From Intrasporangium flavum (GTDB lineage: Bacteria; Actinomycetota; Actinomycetes; Actinomycetales; Dermatophilaceae): a stretch of DNA of 64,000 nucleotides. Shown piece by piece: positions 24,669 through 31,998 of this stretch. The notes beneath the pieces are model-generated. The model was not told the DNA's origin. It made no database searches and saw only the letters and a list, made by a program, of their open reading frames with translations. The stretch lies in NCBI RefSeq assembly GCF_001956915.1, contig NZ_MLJO01000015.1, positions 42,020-106,019 of the forward strand. The letters run 5' to 3'. A program made the translations under genes and the position numbers. Each line of letters begins with the position of its first letter. The first letter of the stretch is position 1.

Positions 24669-25901
24669 TCAGGAGAGGACGGGAGACGGCGTGCGGGCCC
24701 CGACGATCGGGGTCCAGGACCCCTCCCGCTCCGCACTCGCCTCGACGGCCGACAGGATCCGCTGCACCTGGAGCCCGTCGGTGAACGAGGGCCGCGGGTC
24801 GGTGCCCGCGGCGACGGCGGTGAGGAAGTCCACCGCCTGGTGGGTGAAGCCGTGCTCGTAGCCGAGCACGTGGCCGGGCGGCCACCAGGCGGCCACCCAC
24901 GGGTGGTCGGCCTCGGTGACGAGCACCCGGGTGAACCCCGCGTCGCGCGTCGGGGCGTCGTTGTCGAAGACGTGCAGCACGTTCATGTCCTCGAAGTCGA
25001 ACGCGATCGACCCGCGGGTCCCGTTGATCTCCAAGCGGATCGCGTTCTTGCGCCCGCTGGCGAACCGCGTCGCCTCGAAGGTCGCGAGGGCCCCGCCGGA
25101 CATCCGGGACACGAACACCGCGGCGTCGTCGACGGTGACCGGCCCCAGGGTGGCGCTCCCGTTGGAGCCGGCGGTGCCGCTGATCCCGCTCGTGCCGACC
25201 AGCGACGCGTCGGCCACCGGCCGCTCGCGCACGAAGGTCTCGGTCAGGGCCGACACCCCCGTCAGCGTCTCCCCCGTGACGTGCTGGGCGAGGTCGACGA
25301 TGTGCGCCCCGATGTCACCGAGCGCCCCGGACCCGGCGCGGTCCTTCTGCAGCCGCCACGTCAGCGGCGACTCGGGGTCGGTGAGCCAGTCCTGCAGGTA
25401 GGCGCCGCGCACGTGCAGCACGCGCCCGATGCGCCCCTCGGCGACGAGCTGCCGCGCGTACGCGACGGCCGGGACGCGTCGGTAGGTGAACCCGACCATG
25501 GAGCGCACGCCCCGGGCCCGGGCCGCCTCGGCGGCCGCGGCCATCGCCTCGGCCTCCTCGACGCTGTTGGCGAGCGGCTTCTCGCAGAGCACGTGCTTGC
25601 CCGCCTCGAGCGCGGCGAGCGCGATCTCGGCGTGCGTGTCGCCGGGGGTGCAGATGTCGATGACGTCGATGTCGTCCCGCTCGAGCAGCCGTCGCCAGTC
25701 GGTCTCGACGTCGGCCCAGCCGAACCGGTCGGCCGTGTCGCGGGCGGCCGACGCGTTGCGCCCGGCCACCGCGACGAGGCGCGGCTCGACCGGCACGTCG
25801 AAGTAGCTGCGGGCGTTGCGCCAGGCCTGCGAGTGGGCGCGGCCCATGAAGGCGTAGCCGATCATCCCCACCCCGAGGGTGGGCTGTGGTGCGGTCGTCA
25901 T
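24669..25901 (-). CDS. Gfo/Idh/MocA-family oxidoreductase
   Basis: The 410-residue protein has the N-terminal Rossmann fold (Val-Gly-Met-Ile-Gly-Tyr-Ala-Phe-Met-Gly near residue 12), the family motif Glu-Lys-Pro-Leu-Ala-Asn near residue 104, and a C-terminal Gfo/Idh substrate domain with Gly-Asp-Ile-Gly-Ala-His-Ile near residue 195. These enzymes oxidise sugars, inositols or amino sugars with NAD(P). It follows the importer binding protein across a hairpin and precedes the Tat-exported TIM-barrel gene, so it is the cytosolic first step for the imported sugar, by context. GAGG precedes ATG 25901. The substrate is not identifiable. Confidence 0.85.
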   Translation of the reverse strand: MTTAPQPTLGVGMIGYAFMGRAHSQAWRNARSYFDVPVEPRLVAVAGRNASAARDTADRFGWADVETDWRRLLERDDIDVIDICTPGDTHAEIALAALEAGKHVLCEKPLANSVEEAEAMAAAAEAARARGVRSMVGFTYRRVPAVAYARQLVAEGRIGRVLHVRGAYLQDWLTDPESPLTWRLQKDRAGSGALGDIGAHIVDLAQHVTGETLTGVSALTETFVRERPVADASLVGTSGISGTAGSNGSATLGPVTVDDAAVFVSRMSGGALATFEATRFASGRKNAIRLEINGTRGSIAFDFEDMNVLHVFDNDAPTRDAGFTRVLVTEADHPWVAAWWPPGHVLGYEHGFTHQAVDFLTAVAAGTDPRPSFTDGLQVQRILSAVEASAEREGSWTPIVGARTPSPVLS

Positions 25902-25976
25902 GACGTCCTCATCTCCGACGAACGATGTGTCGGTGGTGGTGCTGCCGGTGCGGTCGTGGTGCCCGCGGGACCGGTG

Positions 25977-26012
25977 CCCGCGCCGTGCCGTGGGCACGGC
26001 GTGCGGCGCGGG
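25977..26012 (-). terminator. GC hairpin after the binding-protein gene
   Basis: GCCGTGCC-GTG-GGCACGGC (25982-26000) is an 8-bp perfect stem nested inside outer CCCGCGCC/GGCGCGGG pairing (25977-26012). The structure lies 10 bases past the binding-protein stop. It probably weakens read-through into the dehydrogenase gene or protects the upstream message. Confidence 0.6.
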
Positions 26013-26021
26013 CCCGACCCG

Positions 26022-27080
26022 TCAGGACTCGAAGCCGAGCGGCAGGTACTGGTCGACGTTCTCCTTGGTCACCACCGGGGCGTTGAGGACGATGCGCCGC
26101 GGGACCTCCACCTGGACGAGGTCGCTGATGCCCTTGTCCTGCGCGATGAGGCGGGCCAGCTTGATGCCGTCGGCCGCCTGCGTGGGCGGGTAGAGGACGG
26201 TCGCCTCCATCTTGCCCTCCTTGATCCAGCGCATCGCGTTGGCCGAGCCGGCGCCGCCGATGAAGGCCATCTCGTGGCGGTTCGCCTGGTCGAGGGCGGC
26301 CATGACGCCGACACCCTGGTCGTCGTCGTGGTTCCAGAGGATGTCGATCTTCGGCGCCGCCTGGAGCAGGTTCGACATCTGCTTCTCGCCCGACTCGACG
26401 GTGAACTCGGCCGCGACGCGGTTGTCGACGGTCTGGTTGCACGCCTTGAGGGCGTCGGCGAAGCCCTTGCTCCGGTCCTGGGTCAGGGGCAGCGAGTCGA
26501 TGCCGGCGATCTCGGCGATGACCGGGTTGGACAGGTTCTTGTCCTTGACGAGCTTGCACGCGTAGGTGCCGGCCGAGACGCCCATGCCGTAGTTGTCGCC
26601 GAGGACGGTCGCGCGGGCGGCGAACGGGCTGGAGAACTCGCGGTCGACGTTGATGACCGGGATGCCGGCCTGCATCGCCTTGGTGGCGACCTCGGTGAGG
26701 GCGGCGCCGTCGGTCGGCAGCAGGACGATGGCGTCGACCTTGTCGTTGATGAAGGTCTCGATCTGGCTGATCTGCAGCGACGCGTCGTTGGTGCCCTCGG
26801 CGACCTTGAGGTCGACGTCGCTGTACTTCTTGGCCTCCGCCTGGGCGGCGCTGTTGATGGCACCGAGCCAGCCGTGGTCGGCCGCGGGGCCGGAGAAGCC
26901 GATGGTGACCTTCGTGCCCGGGGCGTCGTTGTCGCTCGCGGCGTTGCCACCGGCCTGCTGGGTCGAGGCCGCCGGCGTCGTGGCCGGGTCGTTGCTCGTG
27001 CAGCCGGCGGCGACGAGGGCGGCGCCCATGGCGATCGCCGCGGCGGCGACGCGCTTGGTGGTGCGAGGTGATGCAGACAC
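26022..27080 (-). CDS. Sugar ABC transporter substrate-binding lipoprotein (ribose/xylose type)
   Basis: The 352-residue protein has a lipoprotein signal with Ala-Ala-Gly-Cys at residues 24-27. It is followed by a low-complexity linker and a periplasmic-binding-protein-1 fold of the RbsB type. It starts with Val-Thr-Ile-Gly-Phe-Ser near residue 55, with Ile-Pro-Val-Ile-Asn-Val-Asp-Arg-Glu near 141 and Trp-Asn-His-Asp-Asp-Asp-Gln-Gly near 248. It would catch a monosaccharide or cyclitol outside the membrane for the permease and ATPase upstream. The gene is the third of the importer operon, 91 bases after the permease. The ligand is unknown; ribose-type proteins also bind inositol, xylose or allose. 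Confidence 0.9.
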   Translation of the reverse strand: MSASPRTTKRVAAAAIAMGAALVAAGCTSNDPATTPAASTQQAGGNAASDNDAPGTKVTIGFSGPAADHGWLGAINSAAQAEAKKYSDVDLKVAEGTNDASLQISQIETFINDKVDAIVLLPTDGAALTEVATKAMQAGIPVINVDREFSSPFAARATVLGDNYGMGVSAGTYACKLVKDKNLSNPVIAEIAGIDSLPLTQDRSKGFADALKACNQTVDNRVAAEFTVESGEKQMSNLLQAAPKIDILWNHDDDQGVGVMAALDQANRHEMAFIGGAGSANAMRWIKEGKMEATVLYPPTQAADGIKLARLIAQDKGISDLVQVEVPRRIVLNAPVVTKENVDQYLPLGFES

Positions 27081-27171
27081 GCTGACTCCTATGTGAGCAG
27101 TGTTGAGGGTGTGAGTTGCCTTGCGATGCTGTGCGATTCGATGTGCGTTGCGGTGCGGTTCCCCTGAGGCC

Positions 27172-28248
27172 CTACGCGGTACGGGTGCGGGAGACCCGTT
27201 GCTGGAGCAGGACGGCGGCGACGATGATGGCCCCCTTGGCCACCGCCTGCGTGGAGGTGTCGAGGTTGTTGAGGGTGAAGACGTTGGTCAGCGTCGTGAA
27301 GATGAGGACGCCGAGGACGGTGCCGACGACGGTGCCGCGGCCACCGGACAGGAGCGTGCCGCCGATGACGACGGCCGCGATGGCGTCGAGCTCGTAGAGC
27401 TGGCCGTGGGTCGAGGTGCCGGTGGTCGTGCGGGCCATGATCATGACCGCGGCGATGCCGCAGGCGATCCCGAGCAGCACGTAGAGGTACATCGTCTGGC
27501 GCTGCACGCGGATGCCGGCCAGGCGGGCTGCCTCGGGGTTGCCGCCGACGGCCAGGGTGCGGCGGCCGAACGTCGTGCGGTTGAGCAGGACCCAGCCGAT
27601 GACGGCGACGACCACGAACATGATGACGAGCACCGGGACGCCGAGGACGCTGCCGCCGAAGAACTCGATGAAGCCGCGGTCCTTGACGATCTGGGTGCGG
27701 CGCTTGGCGATGATCTCTGCAAGGCCGCGGGCGGCGGCGAGCATGGCCAGGGTGACGATGAAGGGCGCTATCCGCCCGTACGCCACGAGGACGCCGTTGA
27801 CGAGGCCGCAGCCGGCGCCGACCGCGACGGCCGCGAAGACCATGACGATCCAGTGGCTGTTCGCGGCCATCGTCTGGGTGGCGACCGTCGTGGCCCACAC
27901 CGACGACAGGGCCACGATCGCGCCGACCGACAGGTCGATACCGCCGCCGGAGATGACGAAGGTCATGCCGACGCTGACGACGCCGATGACCGAGCCGAGG
28001 CGCAGGATGGTCAGCGCGTTCTCGGGGCTGGCGAAGCGGTCACCGGCGGTGATGACGCCGACGACGACGAGTAGCAGGAGGGCGAGGACGAGCCCGGCGC
28101 TGCGGCCGGCGGGTCCCGACAGGAAGCCGGCCAGGCCCCCACCGGTTCGCGACGGCGCACCGCCGACGGCGGGACCGCCCTTCGGCTCGTCCGGCGCGGA
28201 CCCGGGCGCTGCCGGCGTCTGGTCGGCCTTCGTGACGTCGGCGCTCAT
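27172..28248 (-). CDS. Sugar ABC transporter permease (RbsC type)
   Basis: The 358-residue membrane protein has about nine or ten hydrophobic segments after a 45-residue Pro/Gly-rich cytosolic N-terminus. The BPD_transp_2 hallmarks are clear: Ile-Ser-Gly-Gly-Gly-Ile-Asp-Leu-Ser-Val-Gly near residue 95, Gly-Asn-Pro-Glu-Ala-Ala-Arg-Leu-Ala-Gly-Ile near 233, and Gly-Gly-Thr-Leu-Leu-Ser-Gly-Gly-Arg-Gly near 298. It forms the channel with the double-domain ATPase whose stop overlaps its ATG. The long polar N-terminus is unusual for the family and might interact with the ATPase. Confidence 0.9.
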   Translation of the reverse strand: MSADVTKADQTPAAPGSAPDEPKGGPAVGGAPSRTGGGLAGFLSGPAGRSAGLVLALLLLVVVGVITAGDRFASPENALTILRLGSVIGVVSVGMTFVISGGGIDLSVGAIVALSSVWATTVATQTMAANSHWIVMVFAAVAVGAGCGLVNGVLVAYGRIAPFIVTLAMLAAARGLAEIIAKRRTQIVKDRGFIEFFGGSVLGVPVLVIMFVVVAVIGWVLLNRTTFGRRTLAVGGNPEAARLAGIRVQRQTMYLYVLLGIACGIAAVMIMARTTTGTSTHGQLYELDAIAAVVIGGTLLSGGRGTVVGTVLGVLIFTTLTNVFTLNNLDTSTQAVAKGAIIVAAVLLQQRVSRTRTA

Positions 28249-29771
28249 GCCGCGTCTCCCTTCAGGATGATGTCGAGGACGGCGTGCTCGTCGAGCTCGT
28301 CGGCGCGGCCCTCGTGGCGGACGGTGCGGTCGGCGAGGACCAGCACCCGGTTGGACAGCCCGAGCACCTCGGGGATCTCGCTGCTGACGACGACGACGGC
28401 CACGCCCTCGTCGGTGAGGCGGCGCACGAGCGCGTAGATCTCGGAGCGGGCGCCGACGTCGACGCCGCGGGTCGGCTCGTCGAGGAGCAGGACGCGGCAG
28501 CCGCGGAGCAGCCACCGGGCGAGGACGACCTTCTGCTGGTTGCCGCCCGACAGCGTCCGGGACTCGCGGTGGACGCCGCGCGGCCGGACGTCGAGCGACT
28601 CCATGAGCTCCTCGGCCGCCTCTGCCTCGGCGTCGCCGTCGAGCAGGCCGCCGCGGGAGAACCGGGCCAGCGTGGCGAGGCTGATGTTCGAGGCGAGCGA
28701 GGCGCCGAGGACGAGGGCCTGGCTCTTGCGCTCCTCGGGGCACAGGCCGATGCCGGCGGCGACGGCGGCAGTGACCGAGCCGGCCCGGACGGGCTTGCCG
28801 TCGACGACGACGCGTCCGCTCGTGGCCTTTCGCGCACCGAAGATCGTCTCGACGATCTCGGACCGGCCCGAGCCGACGAGGCCGGCGAGGCCGACGACCT
28901 CGCCGGGCCGGACGTCGAACGTCACGTCGGCGAACTCGCCTGCGCGGGAGAGCCCCTCGACGCGGAGCACCGGCTCGGCGTCGGCGATCGGCGGCTTGTC
29001 GGGGAAGACGTACTCGATGGAGCGGCCGGTCATGAGCCGGATCAGCTCCTGGGTGCCGGTCTCCTCGGCGTCGAGCCCGGTGGCCACGGTGCGGCCGTCC
29101 TTGAGGACGGTGACGCGGTCGCCGATCTCGCGGATCTCCTCGAGGCGGTGGGAGATGTAGACGACGGCGACGCCCTGGGCGGTGACCTCGCGGATCACGG
29201 CGAAGAGCTGCTCGACCTCGCCGGCGTCGAGCACGGCGGACGGCTCGTCCATGATGATGAGGCGCGCGTCGCGCGACAGGGCGCGGGCCATGCTGACGAT
29301 CTGGCACGACGCCGCCGAGAGCGTGCCGACCTCCGCCGAGGGTGAGATCTCGCGGTGGCCGAGCCGGGCGAGCAGCTCGGCGGCGCCGCGGCGGGCGGTG
29401 GTGCGCTGGGAGAACCCGAAGCGCGTCGGCTCGTGCCCGAGGTAGATGTTCTCGGCGACCGTCAGGCCCTCGACGAGGTCGAGCTCCTGGTACATCGTCG
29501 CGACGCCGAGGTCCATGGCCGCCTGCGGGTGGTGCAGCCGCACGGTCTCGCCGTCCCACTCGATGCTGCCCTCGTCGGGCTCGTGGACGCCGGCGAGGAC
29601 CTTGATGAGGGTGCTCTTGCCCGCGCCGTTCTGGCCGAGGAGGCAGTGCACCTCGCCGGGCCGCACGTCGAGGTCGACGCCACCGAGGGCCACGACCCCG
29701 GGAAAACGCTTGACCACGCCGGTCATCCGCAGCAGCGGGGCGTCGGCTCCATCTCGCCGTCGAGATTCCAT
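28245..29771 (-). CDS. Sugar ABC transporter ATPase with two nucleotide domains (RbsA/MglA type)
   Basis: The 508-residue protein is a fused pair of ATPase domains. The first has Walker A Gly-Gln-Asn-Gly-Ala-Gly-Lys-Ser at about 46-53 and Walker B ending Ile-Met-Asp-Glu-Pro-Ser near 173. Its signature reads Leu-Ser-Ala-Ala-Ser-Cys-Gln instead of Leu-Ser-x-Gly-x-x-Gln. The second has the degenerate Walker A Gly-Ser-Gly-Arg-Ser-Glu, usual in this family, and a canonical Leu-Ser-Gly-Gly-Asn-Gln-Gln signature near 405. It is the first gene of the importer operon. The start is close to a TTGACG box and an operator, so the leader is very short. ATG 29726 is an alternative start. Confidence 0.9.
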   Translation of the reverse strand: MESRRRDGADAPLLRMTGVVKRFPGVVALGGVDLDVRPGEVHCLLGQNGAGKSTLIKVLAGVHEPDEGSIEWDGETVRLHHPQAAMDLGVATMYQELDLVEGLTVAENIYLGHEPTRFGFSQRTTARRGAAELLARLGHREISPSAEVGTLSAASCQIVSMARALSRDARLIIMDEPSAVLDAGEVEQLFAVIREVTAQGVAVVYISHRLEEIREIGDRVTVLKDGRTVATGLDAEETGTQELIRLMTGRSIEYVFPDKPPIADAEPVLRVEGLSRAGEFADVTFDVRPGEVVGLAGLVGSGRSEIVETIFGARKATSGRVVVDGKPVRAGSVTAAVAAGIGLCPEERKSQALVLGASLASNISLATLARFSRGGLLDGDAEAEAAEELMESLDVRPRGVHRESRTLSGGNQQKVVLARWLLRGCRVLLLDEPTRGVDVGARSEIYALVRRLTDEGVAVVVVSSEIPEVLGLSNRVLVLADRTVRHEGRADELDEHAVLDIILKGDAA

Positions 29772-29788
29772 GCGTCACACCGTGGACC

Positions 29789-29819
29789 ACTTTTGTCGGA
29801 CCGTCAAGCAAAAGTTTTG
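29789..29819. promoter_or_regulatory. Operator between importer operon and ROK repressor gene
   Basis: ACTTTTG (29789-29795) and CAAAAGT (29809-29815) form an inverted repeat with a 13-bp centre, and a second overlapping palindrome CAAAAGTTTTG lies at 29809-29819. This A/T-rich island stands out in GC-rich DNA. It contains TTGACG (29807-29802, minus strand), a -35 box for the importer operon. The ROK protein is the probable ligand. Confidence 0.6.
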
Positions 29820-29880
29820 TGACTGAGACGCGAAAGCCGATCACATGGCATGTGGAAGCTGCATGTGCTTCACTTCAACC

Positions 29881-31104
29881 GTGCGTGATCCGGAGTCGTC
29901 GTCGCCCCCCGTCCTCGCCGCCAGCGGCGCGGGCGAGCTGCTCCAGCTGCTGCGCGACGAGACCCCCCGCACCCGTGCCGAGCTGGCCAAGCTGACCGGC
30001 CTCGCGCGCTCCACCGTCGGTGCCCGCGTCGACGCGCTCCTCGCCACCGGCCTGCTCGCCCCGAGCGGCGAGGCCGCCAGCACCGGCGGACGCCCGCCGG
30101 TGCGCTTCGCGTTCAACCCGGAGGCACGCGTCGTCATCGGCGCCGACATCGGCGCGACGCACGGACGCGTGGCCCTGACCGACCTCAGCGGCAGGCCGAT
30201 CCACGAGGTCGGCGAGGAGCTCGACATCACCGACGGGCCCGAGGCCGTCCTCGACTGGCTCGTCGCCACGACCCAACGCCTCCTCGACGACACCGGTCGC
30301 GACGCGTCCGACCTCGTCGGCATCGGCATCGGCCTGCCCGGCCCCGTCGAGCACTCCACCGGCCGGCCGATGCGCCCGCCGATCATGCCCGGCTGGGACG
30401 GCTACGACGTGCCCTCACGGGTGCGCCGGTCCTTCGACGTGCCGGTCCTCGTCGACAACGACGTCAACATCATGGCCCTGGGCGAGCACGCCACGGCCCA
30501 CCCCGACGTCGAGCACCTGCTCTTCGTCAAGGTCGCCACCGGCATCGGCGCCGGCATCATCAGCGGCGGCCGGCTGCACCGCGGTGCGGTGGGCGCGGCC
30601 GGCGACCTCGGCCACGTCGCGGCACCGCACGCGCCCGAGGTGCTGTGCTCGTGCGGCAACGTCGGGTGCCTCGAGGCCGTGGCCAGCGGACCGGCGATCT
30701 CCAAGTCGCTCAAGCAGATCGACATCGTCGCCGAGAACAACGCCGACATCGTCGCGCTCGTGCGCGGCGGCAACGTGCCCGCCGCCCACGCCGTGCGGCA
30801 GGCCGGCCGCACCATCGGCGAGGTGCTCGCCACGTGCGTCAGCCTCCTCAACCCCGAGGTCATCGTCATCGGCGGCTCGCTCGTGCAGGCGGGCGAGAGC
30901 CTCATCGCCGGCGTCCGCGAGGTCGTCTACGGGCGGTCGCTGCCGCTCGCCACGGGCGGACTGCAGATCGTCGTCGCCTCCACCGGGGTGCAGGCCGCAG
31001 TCATCGGCGCCGCCACGATGGTCATCCAGCACGTCCTGACGGCCGACCGCGTCGACCTCGCCATCGCCCGCAGGTCGGCCGCGGCCGCCGCGTCGGCCAG
31101 CTGA
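29881..31104 (+). CDS. ROK-family transcriptional repressor
   Basis: From GTG 29881 the protein has 407 residues: a winged-helix DNA-binding domain (about 15-70, with Thr-Arg-Ala-Glu-Leu-Ala-Lys-Leu-Thr-Gly-Leu-Ala-Arg-Ser-Thr-Val) and a ROK sugar-kinase-like domain. The latter shows Gly-Ala-Asp-Ile-Gly-Ala-Thr-His-Gly near 85, Val-Asp-Asn-Asp-Val-Asn near 192, and the zinc motif Cys-Ser-Cys-Gly-Asn-Val-Gly-Cys-Leu-Glu near 258. ATG 29845 and ATG 29863 are other in-frame starts; none has a strong ribosome site. It is divergent from the sugar importer with a palindromic A/T-rich site between them, so it likely represses that operon and responds to the imported sugar. Confidence 0.88.
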   Translation: MRDPESSSPPVLAASGAGELLQLLRDETPRTRAELAKLTGLARSTVGARVDALLATGLLAPSGEAASTGGRPPVRFAFNPEARVVIGADIGATHGRVALTDLSGRPIHEVGEELDITDGPEAVLDWLVATTQRLLDDTGRDASDLVGIGIGLPGPVEHSTGRPMRPPIMPGWDGYDVPSRVRRSFDVPVLVDNDVNIMALGEHATAHPDVEHLLFVKVATGIGAGIISGGRLHRGAVGAAGDLGHVAAPHAPEVLCSCGNVGCLEAVASGPAISKSLKQIDIVAENNADIVALVRGGNVPAAHAVRQAGRTIGEVLATCVSLLNPEVIVIGGSLVQAGESLIAGVREVVYGRSLPLATGGLQIVVASTGVQAAVIGAATMVIQHVLTADRVDLAIARRSAAAAASAS

Positions 31105-31121
31105 ACCCCCACAATGGGCCC

Positions 31122-31916
31122 ATGACCGACCACCGGCCCGTCGACACCTGGCTCACCGACATGGACGGCGTCCTCGTGCACGAGGAGGACGCGATCCCCG
31201 GCGCCGCCGAGTTCATCGCGGCCCTCGAGGCCTCCGGCAAGCAGTTCCTCGTCCTGACGAACAACTCGATCTTCACCCCGCGCGACCTCGCGGCGCGCCT
31301 GCGGCTCAGTGGGATCGACGTGCCCGAGCGCGCGATCTGGACCTCGGCTCTGGCCACGGCGCAGTTCCTCGCCGACCAGCGCGGCGGCGGCAGCGCGTAC
31401 GTCGTCGGCGAGGCAGGGCTGCTCACGGCGATGCACGACGTCGGCTTCGTCATGACCGACCGCGACCCCGACTACGTCGTGCTCGGCGAGACGCGCACGT
31501 ACTCCTTCGAGGCCATCACCCGAGCGATCCGCCTCATCGACAACGGCGCCCGCTTCATCGCGACCAACCCCGACCCGAGCGGGCCGAGCGCCCAGGGCAA
31601 GCTGCCGGCCACCGGCTCGGTCGCGGCGCTCATCTCGACCGCCACCGGCCGCCAGCCGTACTACGTCGGCAAGCCGAACCCGCTCATGATGCGCAGCGCG
31701 CTCAACCGCATCGAGGCCCACAGCGAGACCACCGTCATGGTCGGCGACCGCATGGACACCGACATCATCAGCGGCCTCGAGGCGGGCCTGCGCACCGTCC
31801 TCGTGCTCACGGGCTCGACGCAGCGGCACCAGATCGAGCGCTTCCCCTACCGGCCGAGCCGCGTCGTCGACTCGGTCGCCGACCTCGTGCCGCTCGTTGC
31901 GGGCGACGAGGCCTGA
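31122..31916 (+). CDS. HAD-IIA family sugar/nucleotide phosphatase
   Basis: The 264-residue protein is a NagD-like HAD hydrolase. The nucleophile motif Thr-Asp-Met-Asp-Gly-Val-Leu is at about 12-18, Leu-Thr-Asn-Asn-Ser at about 46-50, the cap domain at about 70-180, Lys-Pro-Asn-Pro near 186, and Gly-Asp-Arg-Met-Asp-Thr-Asp near 208. These are all needed for catalysis. It follows the ROK gene in the same direction after 17 bases and is probably co-transcribed with it. NagD-like enzymes dephosphorylate nucleotides or sugar phosphates. A role in clearing a phosphorylated intermediate of the neighbouring sugar pathway is possible but unproven. Confidence 0.88.
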   Translation: MTDHRPVDTWLTDMDGVLVHEEDAIPGAAEFIAALEASGKQFLVLTNNSIFTPRDLAARLRLSGIDVPERAIWTSALATAQFLADQRGGGSAYVVGEAGLLTAMHDVGFVMTDRDPDYVVLGETRTYSFEAITRAIRLIDNGARFIATNPDPSGPSAQGKLPATGSVAALISTATGRQPYYVGKPNPLMMRSALNRIEAHSETTVMVGDRMDTDIISGLEAGLRTVLVLTGSTQRHQIERFPYRPSRVVDSVADLVPLVAGDEA

Positions 31917-31998
31917 GGAGCACTGCCGACCCCGGGGCGGCGTGTGGCGCCCGGGCGCTCCGGGTAGGGTCCTCTGGTCGACGGAGGGACTGCCACCA

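Noticed and set aside
23306..24736. In-frame extension of the secreted dehydrogenase upstream to 24736
   Set aside because: It would cover the Tat-exported TIM-barrel gene in another frame and codes for Arg/Pro-rich text. A signal peptide and ribosome site mark the start at 23305.
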